Assembly: GCA_902158745.1 (NCBI GenBank)
Contig: CABGHH010000103.1
Coordinates: 1 to 5,919 of the forward strand
Direction of reading: 5' to 3'
Length of the DNA stretch: 5,919 bases
From: Candidatus Methanolliviera sp. GoM_asphalt
Lineage (GTDB): Archaea; Halobacteriota; Methanoliparia; Methanoliparales; Methanoliparaceae
A program made the translations under genes and the position numbers. Of this stretch, positions 1 through 5,919 are shown piece by piece. Positions within the stretch are counted from its first letter, which is position 1; each line of letters opens with the position of its first letter. Under the pieces are notes generated by a model. The model was given only the letters and a program-made list of their open reading frames with translations. It was not told where the DNA came from and ran no database searches.

Positions 1-25
1 CTTCATCTTTCAATAGCCCTCTCGA
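1..25. other. Short non-coding tail after cas2, cut by the window edge
   Basis: After the cas2 stop only 25 bp remain. On the minus strand they contain ATTGAAAG (14-7), which resembles the 3' end of many CRISPR repeats, but there is a single copy and no room for a leader, so no array can be called. A leader and array beyond the edge are plausible from the usual layout only. Confidence 0.2.
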
Positions 26-313
26 TCAGATGAATTTCACACCCAATTCATCTCTCACCAATTTCTTATCAAATCCTTTCCCTATCAGTTTTATCTTCTT
101 GAAACATTCATCGCAGACGGGAAAGATATAAAGTGCATCGTCTTCTTCGACATTTTCCTCACACTCGAGCGCCAGCGAGTCCCATTCGTTCCGATTGAGT
201 GTTCCGAGAAAGGCACTCTTCTGAACACGGTACAAGCCATAATTCTTACATATCTTCGATACTTTGCTCCTCTTTCTATCGTCGGATATATCATATATTG
301 CCCATACGAGCAT
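26..313 (-). CDS. cas2: Cas2, spacer-acquisition partner of Cas1
   Basis: Cas2 (95 residues) forms the central dimer of the Cas1-Cas2 integration complex. The ferredoxin-like fold is seen in MLVWAIYDISDDRKRSKV (1-18), with the conserved aspartate D8 after the first strand, then GLYRVQKSAFLG (26-37) and DALYIFPVCDEC (59-70). C67 and C70 form a C-x2-C pair, a recurrent feature of this end of Cas2. Length matches the usual 85-100 residues. The start follows an AGGAG site within cas1, and the ATG abuts the cas1 TAG with no gap and in the same frame. The gene ends in TGA only 25 bp from the left edge and is the last gene seen in the cluster. Confidence 0.95.
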   Translation of the reverse strand: MLVWAIYDISDDRKRSKVSKICKNYGLYRVQKSAFLGTLNRNEWDSLALECEENVEEDDALYIFPVCDECFKKIKLIGKGFDKKLVRDELGVKFI

Positions 314-1291
314 CTAACCACTCCTTTTTATAAATTCATTTGCGATCTCGTGCAACCTAAATTGGATGGTATCTCTTATCTTTATCTTCCTGCCCTTATA
401 TTTCACACTCTTTTCGAATGTTTGATTAAGCGCCTCGATGAGTACAGCTTTTCCCTCTTTATTTAGCGACATTCCACCCTTAATCTCGTCAAAATACACG
501 CTTTTAACTTTCCGTTTGGTAAAAAGGAAGATCACGGTTTCGTCCACGTGGGTTCTGAAGATCTCGATCACGTCGAAGACGAATGACTTCTTATTGTAGT
601 TGTCCGTATGTAGAAATCCAACATAGGGGTCCAATCCCGCGATGATACACGCCTTCTCCACCATCGAATATAGAACGCCGTATCCATAGTTCAACATGCA
701 GTTGAACGCATCTTTAGCAGGTTGCCTACTTCTACCATCGAACTTCCAGCCGCCCGGCATGATGAGATTCACCACCTCAAAGTAAACTTTTGATGACATC
801 CCCTCGAAGCCCAAGATCCTCTGCCTCTCTTCATCGATTGATCCCTCTACCTCCATCAACTCATCTCCCATTTGTTCTATTCTGGTTATATACCCCTCCA
901 GTTGTCCTTTTTCCTTTGTTCTGGTCTGTTTTAATCTCTTTAACAGTTCTATCTGATTATCTATCTTCTCAATGCTCCATCTCTTTACAAGATTCAGACC
1001 TTCTCTCCTATCATAGATCTCGAGCTGTCTTCTCCGGATCAGCGTCGTACTTCCAAGTTTGGAGTGCCAAACCCTCCCGTAAGGGTTGCCGTAGAAATCG
1101 AGAAAGACGATATCGATGTTGTTTTCAACGGCAAATTTGATCGCATCCGTGGAGATATATGCGGAAGTTGTGATCAATATGCTCTCCACCTTATTGGCAG
1201 ATACCTCGAAGACCTTATCATCCGTCCTTACAAGAAAGCAATTGCCATTTTTTCTGAGGTAGGATCCACGGGTGTTGATTACAAGCTGCAT
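314..1291 (-). CDS. cas1: Cas1, CRISPR spacer integrase
   Basis: Cas1 is the metal-dependent integrase that, with Cas2, inserts new spacers at the leader end of the array. From the ATG at 1291 it has 325 residues. The N-terminal beta-rich part begins MQLVINTRGSYL and includes IVFLDFYGNPYGRV (about 61-74); the C-terminal helical part carries the three metal ligands: E163 in GFEGMSSKVYF, H228 in GFLHTDNY, and D240 in FDVIEIFR. All are intact. PGGWKFDGRSRQPAKDAFN (179-197) and LNYGYGVLY (200-208) are classic Cas1 signatures. An in-frame GTG at 1300 would add three residues; GGAG lies 12 nt before the ATG but only 3 nt before the GTG, so the ATG is preferred. The TAG stop touches the cas2 ATG, so the two are certainly co-expressed. 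No cas4 or reverse transcriptase is joined to it in the window. Confidence 0.96.
   Translation of the reverse strand: MQLVINTRGSYLRKNGNCFLVRTDDKVFEVSANKVESILITTSAYISTDAIKFAVENNIDIVFLDFYGNPYGRVWHSKLGSTTLIRRRQLEIYDRREGLNLVKRWSIEKIDNQIELLKRLKQTRTKEKGQLEGYITRIEQMGDELMEVEGSIDEERQRILGFEGMSSKVYFEVVNLIMPGGWKFDGRSRQPAKDAFNCMLNYGYGVLYSMVEKACIIAGLDPYVGFLHTDNYNKKSFVFDVIEIFRTHVDETVIFLFTKRKVKSVYFDEIKGGMSLNKEGKAVLIEALNQTFEKSVKYKGRKIKIRDTIQFRLHEIANEFIKRSG
321..325 (-). promoter_or_regulatory. Shine-Dalgarno site of cas2
   Basis: AGGAG lies 7 nt before the cas2 ATG and is embedded in the last codons of cas1, a good match to the ribosome-binding consensus. It confirms the cas2 start and indicates independent initiation rather than simple readthrough. 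Confidence 0.75.
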
Positions 1292-1300
1292 GATACACAC

Positions 1301-1436
1301 TTTCTCCGTTTTTCAAGTCTTGTACATGAACGAATGGTCTCGGGTCGATTATCTTCTTAACTGCCAGAAAACCCCGTCAATTACAGATATGTCTAACTAA
1401 AATCTCCATACAGACAAAGATCCTGATTGCTACCGG
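1301..1436. other. Intergenic gap between cas6 and cas1, possible promoter region
   Basis: This 136-bp stretch is the only real gap in the cluster. Read on the minus strand it begins after the cas6 TGA and ends with ACGGAGAAA next to the cas1 start. I see no strong hairpin followed by T's, no repeat and no sizeable ORF. TTGACG (1379-1374) and GATAAT (1353-1348) are present but 20 or more nt apart, too far for a standard bacterial promoter. The gap could separate transcription of the adaptation genes from the effector block, but this is inference from its size. Confidence 0.45.
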
Positions 1437-2099
1437 TCAAGACTCCTTTACAGTTACAGTTCCAAATCCCTGCGAAACACCCTTACCAATACCAAAAAAT
1501 GTTGGAATTTTAAAATTTACTCTAAATTCGCCCATAAATCCAAGATGAGGGATCCCTTTGTACGTTGCAGTCGTCTCGTCCAGATAACTATGAACGTACA
1601 ACTGCCTATCCACAATGAAATCGAGCCCCTTGCACATTGAGAGGATGTTTCCTACGAGGATGCTGTTCAAAAATATCTTCTTATCCTTCCAATCGCCAAT
1701 CTCTCCAAATTTTTGATAATTATCAGGATTGAGTGCCAACCATGGCGTTAAGAACCTGTATTGGTAATTCTCCCTGCAATCTCCAAATTCCGCATTCATC
1801 TGATTCATCTGTATGCTCTCAATCTTGTATCTGCTATTCCCCAACCGAAGTTCCGTTATATCATCCGAGATCTTCTTCAGAACTTCTCCCCCCTCCTCTA
1901 TCCCCAAAATTATCGGAGTCCCACCAATTATCTTGTATTGCACCTTAGGATATGTATAAACATATCCGGCATCTTCAATATGATGGTGTAAGATGGGATA
2001 ACCCTTGAATTCGTTGCCTATGTAGCCTCTGAGCTTGCTCGCATCCTCTTTAGCCGGTTCAGGAGTTTTTAGAATTAAAATTAGCGTTTTTAAAATCAT
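1437..2099 (-). CDS. cas6: Cas6 (Cas6b-like) CRISPR RNA endonuclease
   Basis: Cas6 (220 residues) cuts the repeat in the long array transcript to release crRNAs with a repeat-derived 5' tag. The N-terminal half shows KLRGYIGNEF (22-31), a histidine triplet (38-40) in PILHHHIE, then YPKVQYKIIGG (50-60) and ILGIEEG (64-70), the pattern of Cas6b as known from methanogens. Histidines at about this place have been implicated in catalysis in Cas6b, so H38 and H40 are the best candidates. The C-terminus carries the RAMP glycine-rich loop FGIGKGVSQGFGTV (202-215). Length is normal. The start has no clear Shine-Dalgarno; only a weak GTGA (part of the csm6 stop context) lies 9 nt upstream, so translation probably depends on re-initiation after csm6. 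No other early in-frame ATG exists. The stop is TGA. The gene closes the tightly packed effector block. Confidence 0.92.
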   Translation of the reverse strand: MILKTLILILKTPEPAKEDASKLRGYIGNEFKGYPILHHHIEDAGYVYTYPKVQYKIIGGTPIILGIEEGGEVLKKISDDITELRLGNSRYKIESIQMNQMNAEFGDCRENYQYRFLTPWLALNPDNYQKFGEIGDWKDKKIFLNSILVGNILSMCKGLDFIVDRQLYVHSYLDETTATYKGIPHLGFMGEFRVNFKIPTFFGIGKGVSQGFGTVTVKES

Positions 2100-2108
2100 A
2101 ATCTTGTT

Positions 2109-3320
2109 TCACAATTTTGGAAATCGTCCCATCTCCACCAATTCATCCAAATTTGGGGCTATATTGATCGCGTGGCTCTTCACCTGTTTAAATAATTCTT
2201 CTGCCGTTTTTTTATCTATCGAATCCAATCCATGCGCCAGAATAGAATTGTTTCTCTTTTTAAGTAGATCTTTCAATCTTTTATTCTCCAAATATATATT
2301 ATCCACTTCATCCCAACCAAGATCCTTCAACAGTACAAATTTATTTCTTAGACCAAGTTTAAGTCCTTCCTTCTTATCGGCATATCTCTCATAAAATTCC
2401 GTCCTTACGCCTTTATCCTTCAGGTCATTAATTGTAAATTTTCTATCTATATCACACAATCCGTAATCCAACAGTTTTATCTGTGCAATGAGTTCAATTG
2501 TCCTGTAAAGCCTAGCAACGGCATCATCGTACTTTCCTTCCTCGATCCGACGATTAGCATTATTGATCAGATCGACCAGTATATATTTTAACCTTTCAGC
2601 ATCTCTTTTATCATTCGATAATCGCCCCAAAAACTCTTTATTTTGAGAAATCCGTTCATCCTTGATCCCTTCCAGTATCTCAAACGCTTTCTTATGGCAA
2701 AACTTATCCCATAAGGCGTAAGCATCGATCAACCGCTCATACTTCTCTCTATCCTCCAATACGATGATCTGATTTAAAATTCTCTTTGCCTCTCCAAACC
2801 TATACCGGTTGAATGACTTCTTCATATCGTCGAAGAGGAGTTTATCATAAGCAGAGTAGAGATTTTGTTCGACGACCCTCTCTGTTCCTGGAATCACAAG
2901 ACCGTTATCACCCCGCCTTCCATTGATGAGGGTCAATTTTTTATGATATAACACGGAAGATATCGCGGCACTCATCGTCATCGTCTTCGTTCCGGACGTA
3001 TAATCTATGATTATTTCGCACCCTTCATCTTCATACTCTTCTATCCTCTCTTTTATCTTATCAAAACATTCATCAAAGTTATCTATCTTATCGATTTTGA
3101 TGAACTCATAATTGGTCAGTTCTTCTTGTTTCTCTTCATAATATTGCTCCTTTAAAGATTCTACAGTCTTTTTACTCTCTTCAGAACCAAAAAATACAAT
3201 ATTATCGGGTCTATGAGTTGTTATGGCGTGTAAAAGACCGTGAGCCAAACTTTTTACACTTTCCTGGTCTCTTCTTCCGGTTCCAACCGTCATGAAGAGT
3301 GCTACACCCATTTTAGCCAT
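2109..3320 (-). CDS. csm6: Csm6-like CARF-HEPN ribonuclease, cyclic-oligoadenylate-activated effector
   Basis: This 403-residue protein is the likely signalling effector of the locus. The N-terminal part (about 1-155) looks like a CARF domain: a hydrophobic strand leads into MTVGTG (10-15), SLAHGLL (24-30) follows, then IVFFGSEESKKTV (41-53), and the nucleotide-binding motif DYTSGTKTM (106-114). A long helical middle (about 155-330) includes ANRRIEEGKYDDAVARLYR (255-273). The C-terminus holds RNNSILAH (R356 to H363), an R-x6-H motif of the HEPN RNase type. In studied Csm6 proteins, cA4 or cA6 made by Cas10 binds the CARF dimer and activates HEPN cutting of RNA in the cytoplasm. From memory the sequence resembles the TIGR02710/Cas02710 group more than classical Streptococcus Csm6, so the symbol is functional rather than strict. 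Which cyclic oligoadenylate it senses cannot be read here. The gene overlaps csm5 by 19 nt and ends in TGA, with cas6 starting 9 nt later in the same frame. Confidence 0.88.
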   Translation of the reverse strand: MAKMGVALFMTVGTGRRDQESVKSLAHGLLHAITTHRPDNIVFFGSEESKKTVESLKEQYYEEKQEELTNYEFIKIDKIDNFDECFDKIKERIEEYEDEGCEIIIDYTSGTKTMTMSAAISSVLYHKKLTLINGRRGDNGLVIPGTERVVEQNLYSAYDKLLFDDMKKSFNRYRFGEAKRILNQIIVLEDREKYERLIDAYALWDKFCHKKAFEILEGIKDERISQNKEFLGRLSNDKRDAERLKYILVDLINNANRRIEEGKYDDAVARLYRTIELIAQIKLLDYGLCDIDRKFTINDLKDKGVRTEFYERYADKKEGLKLGLRNKFVLLKDLGWDEVDNIYLENKRLKDLLKKRNNSILAHGLDSIDKKTAEELFKQVKSHAINIAPNLDELVEMGRFPKL

Positions 3321-4489
3321 CCCATAGGCTCACCATACATTGTAAACTCGATAGATTTTGGATAGGGAATTTCTCTTAAATTGTTACCGTATAAATACGA
3401 TTTCTGTCTTTTTAATCCATGCAACTCCAATTTATCGATGATGTTGAAGAATAATTCTTCATCTTTCTCTTCAATCAATTTAATCAATGTCTGATAGATT
3501 GTCCCTACGGCAAATCCTATTCTTATAAGCCCTTCTTCTCTATTGGGTCTTTTTAATCTGTCTAATTTCATAGAAAAATTACTGTCGTTGGCTTTTTCGC
3601 ATAATTCTATCTCTTTGGTCAAACACCAATCATTAAATTCTTTCATAACATCTTTTATGTGATTTACCATATCTTCTTCATTTAAATCGCTTTTTAGCCC
3701 TAAAATATTCAATTTATCTCTCAGGAGGGGATATTCTCTCTCATCCTTGAACGCCGCTTTTATCTGAGAAGAGAGACCGATCCTTCCCTCCATGCATCCC
3801 TTCATCGACTCCACAAAATTATCATACTGTTTCGCCTCAAACCCATCGTGCTTCAGGGAGTATGTCTTCACATTCTCGATGGATAGATCGTAACTAAGAG
3901 GCATGAAATCGGAGATCTCGAGAAATTTTAGAATGTCATATTTTGCATCATACTTTCTGCTATCTGTGCTGAAGAAGTCATCTACAAACCTCTTCCCAAT
4001 ATTTTTCTTTGAGGGACGGCTTAAATCTCTTTTCAACGAACTTATCAATCTATCGGCATCAGCTTTAACATGATACCACAGCAGGGCCCCTCGGATGGCC
4101 CCCTTCAAACTTGATCCCGGGACATAAGGAATATTATCTGTTTTTATATGCTCTCTTATATCTCCGCTCACATCGAAAGGTGCACGAACCTTATATTTTA
4201 CCATAGAGGGGTTTTCTATGATCTCCTCTATAGATATGTAATTTTCATCAAAAAATTTGTTCAGAGTTAATTCTAATCCTCTTCCTCTGCTTTGGGTCTT
4301 GGTTTTATCCTTTACAAACCCTTCAAACTTTTTTAAGATATTTGTTCCATGCGTTTTTTTCAAAAAAATAAACAGTTCTCTCACGTTGAGAAGATACGCC
4401 ATCTTCCCGTATTGGATTAGATCCATCATTCCGATCTGATATCCTGTCCCAATATGTATCGGCGTGATTGCCTCCAATCTGCAGATCAT
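3302..4489 (-). CDS. csm5: Csm5, type III-A effector cap subunit (RAMP)
   Basis: Csm5 caps the crRNA 3' end of the Csm complex and is needed for crRNA maturation in studied systems. With the start at 4489 it has 395 residues. Signatures: the N-terminal RLEAITPIHIGTG (residues about 4-16), the strongly conserved IPYVPGSSLKGAIRGALL (about 120-137), and a late glycine-containing segment EGLIRIGFAVGTIYQT (about 319-334) in the place of the second RAMP loop. That late loop has fewer glycines than I would expect. The region between, about residues 140-310, is charged, helical in appearance and less conserved. The start at 4489 follows GGAGAGG by 9 nt and leaves 4 nt after the csm4 stop; the alternative ATG at 4507 would add MERNDD and overlap csm4 by 14 nt. 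The end (TAG) overlaps the next gene by 19 nt. Position after csm4 agrees with the III-A order. Confidence 0.92.
   Translation of the reverse strand: MICRLEAITPIHIGTGYQIGMMDLIQYGKMAYLLNVRELFIFLKKTHGTNILKKFEGFVKDKTKTQSRGRGLELTLNKFFDENYISIEEIIENPSMVKYKVRAPFDVSGDIREHIKTDNIPYVPGSSLKGAIRGALLWYHVKADADRLISSLKRDLSRPSKKNIGKRFVDDFFSTDSRKYDAKYDILKFLEISDFMPLSYDLSIENVKTYSLKHDGFEAKQYDNFVESMKGCMEGRIGLSSQIKAAFKDEREYPLLRDKLNILGLKSDLNEEDMVNHIKDVMKEFNDWCLTKEIELCEKANDSNFSMKLDRLKRPNREEGLIRIGFAVGTIYQTLIKLIEEKDEELFFNIIDKLELHGLKRQKSYLYGNNLREIPYPKSIEFTMYGEPMGWLKWV
3329..3334 (-). promoter_or_regulatory. Shine-Dalgarno site of the csm6-like gene
   Basis: GGTGAG lies 8 nt before the ATG at 3320, inside the 3' end of csm5. 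It supports 3320 over the nearby in-frame ATG at 3311 and fits coupling to csm5 translation. Confidence 0.55.
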
Positions 4490-4493
4490 ATCA

Positions 4494-5465
4494 TCATTCC
4501 TCTCCATTCATTCTAATCTTTACCTTTATTGGAAACGCGATCCCATACTCTACCATCCGTCTTGGATCTGGTCTAACCTCCCGAACTTTGCCGTAAAATT
4601 CTCGATCTATGATAGGAAATGTAGAGCCTTCTTTAAGCATCAGCAGAGATTTTTTCATTACCCCATCACCGCATCTGCCCCGTAACTTCACCATTTCATA
4701 CCATATCCGATCTTTATCAAAAGAATTGAACTCATCGGTGGGAGAGTAAAGAGATAGAGTGGTGAAAGTATCTGCCTCATCTGGCTCATCAATCATCTCT
4801 GTGGATTTCATCTCGGATTTAATCTCAAATTGACCTTCTCCGCTCGATATATCTCCTCCAAAACCTCTATCCTCTATGAATCTCAACGCATATTTGATTT
4901 TGGATTTAAATTTATCATCGAAGAACCTGATTAAGAAGAATAATCCGGCGTTATCAAAATATCTGCCTTTTGAATAATAAAAATTATCAGAACGAGATGA
5001 AAGCCTGTTCAGTTGGTTGTGTGGTACATCTCCAACCGCCAATTTAAACTTCAACTCTACGCCTTTTGAAAAGAGCAATTTATCTTTGGTTTTATATCTA
5101 TCATCAAATACCTTGATTATGGCCGATTCAGCTATTTTACCGTTGATCCACCCGTTGAATATGCTCTCATCCACATACTCAACCTTCTTGAATTTCTTTG
5201 CTGAACCCAAATCTTCGGTTTTATCCGGTTCGGTAATGAGTTTTGGGAAGAAATGGTGTTTCTCTTCATCTTTGGGACCATCTACAAATGGAAACGCAGA
5301 GGATATTATGAATGGAATATCGTTGCCGTGAAAGAGAGACAACATCTCATTAAGTTCCTCCTCCCCATAGATAGCCCTGATCCCAACGCAGATAGCTCCA
5401 AATATCTTGTTAGATGATAAATCCAGAGGGAAACAGGACTTCGGACAGATATATACGATCTCCAT
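4494..5465 (-). CDS. csm4: Csm4, type III-A effector subunit (Cas5-type RAMP)
   Basis: Csm4 (323 residues) is the Cas5-like subunit of the Csm complex; in characterised systems it grips the 5' repeat tag of the crRNA and anchors Cas10. The N-terminus has the pattern PLDLSSNKIFGAICVGIR (about residues 13-30), followed by PFIISSAFPF at 51-60, both typical of Csm4. A central stretch with HNQLNRLSSRSD (149-160) and AGLFFLIRFF (173-182) precedes the glycine-rich RAMP loop DRGFGGDISSGEGQF at 199-213. The C-terminal third (about 235-323) carries a second RAMP-like part with RGRCGDG at 262-268. Length is normal for the family. The start is supported by a GAGGAG site immediately upstream. The gene ends in TGA, close to two candidate csm5 starts. 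It sits between csm3 and csm5, the standard order in III-A loci. No catalytic role is expected. Confidence 0.93.
   Translation of the reverse strand: MEIVYICPKSCFPLDLSSNKIFGAICVGIRAIYGEEELNEMLSLFHGNDIPFIISSAFPFVDGPKDEEKHHFFPKLITEPDKTEDLGSAKKFKKVEYVDESIFNGWINGKIAESAIIKVFDDRYKTKDKLLFSKGVELKFKLAVGDVPHNQLNRLSSRSDNFYYSKGRYFDNAGLFFLIRFFDDKFKSKIKYALRFIEDRGFGGDISSGEGQFEIKSEMKSTEMIDEPDEADTFTTLSLYSPTDEFNSFDKDRIWYEMVKLRGRCGDGVMKKSLLMLKEGSTFPIIDREFYGKVREVRPDPRRMVEYGIAFPIKVKIRMNGEE
4499..4505 (-). promoter_or_regulatory. Shine-Dalgarno site that decides the csm5 start
   Basis: GGAGAGG lies 9 nt before the ATG at 4489 and within the last codons of csm4. It favours 4489 over the in-frame ATG at 4507, which has only a distant AAAGGT upstream. 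Confidence 0.6.
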
Positions 5466-5469
5466 AATA

Positions 5470-5475
5470 CTCCTC
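5470..5475 (-). promoter_or_regulatory. Shine-Dalgarno site of csm4
   Basis: GAGGAG lies 4 nt before the csm4 ATG and includes the last base of the csm3 TAG stop codon. Its position makes translational coupling of csm3 and csm4 likely and fixes the csm4 start. Confidence 0.7.
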
Positions 5476-5919
5476 TAACCTTCTTTGCGACTTTGGTTCT
5501 TGAGCCAATTTAGAATCTCTCCCGGAGTTTTTAGATCCTTTTCACCCTCCACATCCTCCCAATCGTCTCCTTCTTGATAATCCTTTTTAGTCTTCTGTTT
5601 GAACTCTAAATCTTTAAACTTTATCTTTCCATAACCCCTTGAACCAGAAGCGCCGATATAATCATCTTCCAAAAGGTACATTCCCTCAAATAACATCTTT
5701 AACATATCATAATCTTCCTTTTGATATACCGAATATATCATCTCAAAATTGAATTCTGATCCGGCCGGGACGCGTTCTATGAACCTTGGATTTGCCATGG
5801 ATGTTATACGATTGATCGTATTCTCTCCCTTGATCTCGGTTCCATAAACAAGATCTTCGTTATTCTTCCACTTTTCTTCCGTATCTTCTGTTGGAGATGC
5901 GTCTCTAACGATCAGGCGG
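5475..5919 (-). CDS. csm3: Csm3, type III-A effector backbone RNase (partial, N-terminus off the window)
   Basis: This is the C-terminal 147 residues of Csm3, the repeated RAMP (Cas7-type) backbone subunit that holds the crRNA and cuts target RNA at 6-nt steps. The reading frame stays open to the right edge (first complete codon at 5918), so the ATG at 5798 is internal and not the start. Visible motifs, numbered from the edge: RLIVRD at 1-6, ENTINRIT at 32-39, the hallmark ANPRFIERVPAGSEF at 42-56 and the glycine-rich loop GASGSRGYGK at 89-98. These are typical Csm3 signatures. The catalytic aspartate of Csm3 lies in the N-terminal third and is therefore not visible, so cleavage competence cannot be judged. 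Residues about 113-128 are strongly acidic and end in a charged tail. The stop is TAG, followed 9 nt later by csm4. Full-length Csm3 is usually about 210-250 residues, so roughly 70-100 residues are missing. The family call is firm. Confidence 0.95.
   Translation of the reverse strand, partial: RLIVRDASPTEDTEEKWKNNEDLVYGTEIKGENTINRITSMANPRFIERVPAGSEFNFEMIYSVYQKEDYDMLKMLFEGMYLLEDDYIGASGSRGYGKIKFKDLEFKQKTKKDYQEGDDWEDVEGEKDLKTPGEILNWLKNQSRKEG

Noticed and set aside
790..1140. Plus-strand open frame of 116 residues
   Set aside because: Wholly antisense to cas1 with a low-complexity, serine- and proline-rich composition.
1064..1360. Plus-strand open frame of 98 residues running into the cas6-cas1 gap
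   Set aside because: Most of it is antisense to cas1, whose active-site motifs are intact; no ribosome site or family signature.
1348..1379. TTGACG and GATAAT as a sigma-70-type promoter before cas1
   Set aside because: Spacing of about 20 nt or more is outside the normal 16-18 nt, and the host may be archaeal; kept only as a note on the gap.
2035..2394. Plus-strand open frame of 119 residues
   Set aside because: It lies opposite the csm6 and cas6 coding frames, is rich in S, L and F as antisense frames often are, and shows no known motif.
5017..5331. Plus-strand open frame of 104 residues
   Set aside because: Antisense to csm4, no recognisable domain or start signal.
5475..5798. A separate small gene of 107 residues starting at the ATG at 5798
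   Set aside because: The same frame is open to the right edge and encodes Csm3 motifs upstream of this ATG, so it is the tail of csm3.
1..5919. CRISPR array or insertion sequence within the window
   Set aside because: No regularly spaced repeats and no transposase motifs; nearly all bases are accounted for by cas genes.

Overview
The window is almost entirely filled by one minus-strand CRISPR-Cas gene cluster of the type III-A (Csm) kind. Read in transcription order (right to left) it holds: the 3' part of csm3 (cut by the right edge), csm4, csm5, a csm6-like CARF-HEPN ribonuclease gene, a Cas6 (Cas6b-like) crRNA-processing endonuclease, cas1 and cas2. No gene on the plus strand can be supported. 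No CRISPR repeat array lies inside the window.

Layout: csm3 to cas6 (5919 to 1437) are packed with gaps of 9 nt or less, or short overlaps, which suggests one polycistronic message with coupled translation. A 136-bp gap (1301-1436) is the only real intergenic space and separates this block from the adaptation pair cas1-cas2, where the cas1 stop codon touches the cas2 start codon. The cluster ends 25 bp from the left edge. The remaining expected parts (cas10/csm1, csm2 and the first part of csm3 to the right; leader and repeats probably to the left) would be outside the window.

How the parts work together (established for the families): Cas1-Cas2 insert new spacers; Cas6 cuts the array transcript within the repeats; the Csm complex (Cas10, Csm2, Csm3, Csm4, Csm5) carries the crRNA, Csm3 cuts target RNA and Csm4 contacts Cas10 and the crRNA 5' tag; target binding switches on Cas10, which makes cyclic oligoadenylate; the CARF domain of the Csm6-like protein senses this and its HEPN domain cuts RNA non-specifically.

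Organism: the DNA is AT-rich (roughly 40% GC by eye), with AGA/AGG arginine and ATA isoleucine codons common and Shine-Dalgarno motifs such as AGGAG and GGTGAG before several genes. The Cas6b type and the look of Cas1 suggest an anaerobic archaeon, perhaps of the methanogen/ANME-like Euryarchaeota, but an anaerobic thermophilic bacterium is not excluded. I see no phylogenetic marker that would settle this.

All family calls come from motif recognition by eye. The system is a recognisable type III-A locus rather than a clearly new one. The points of most interest are the Csm6-like effector, its in-frame junction with cas6 across a single TGA, and the intergenic gap before cas1.
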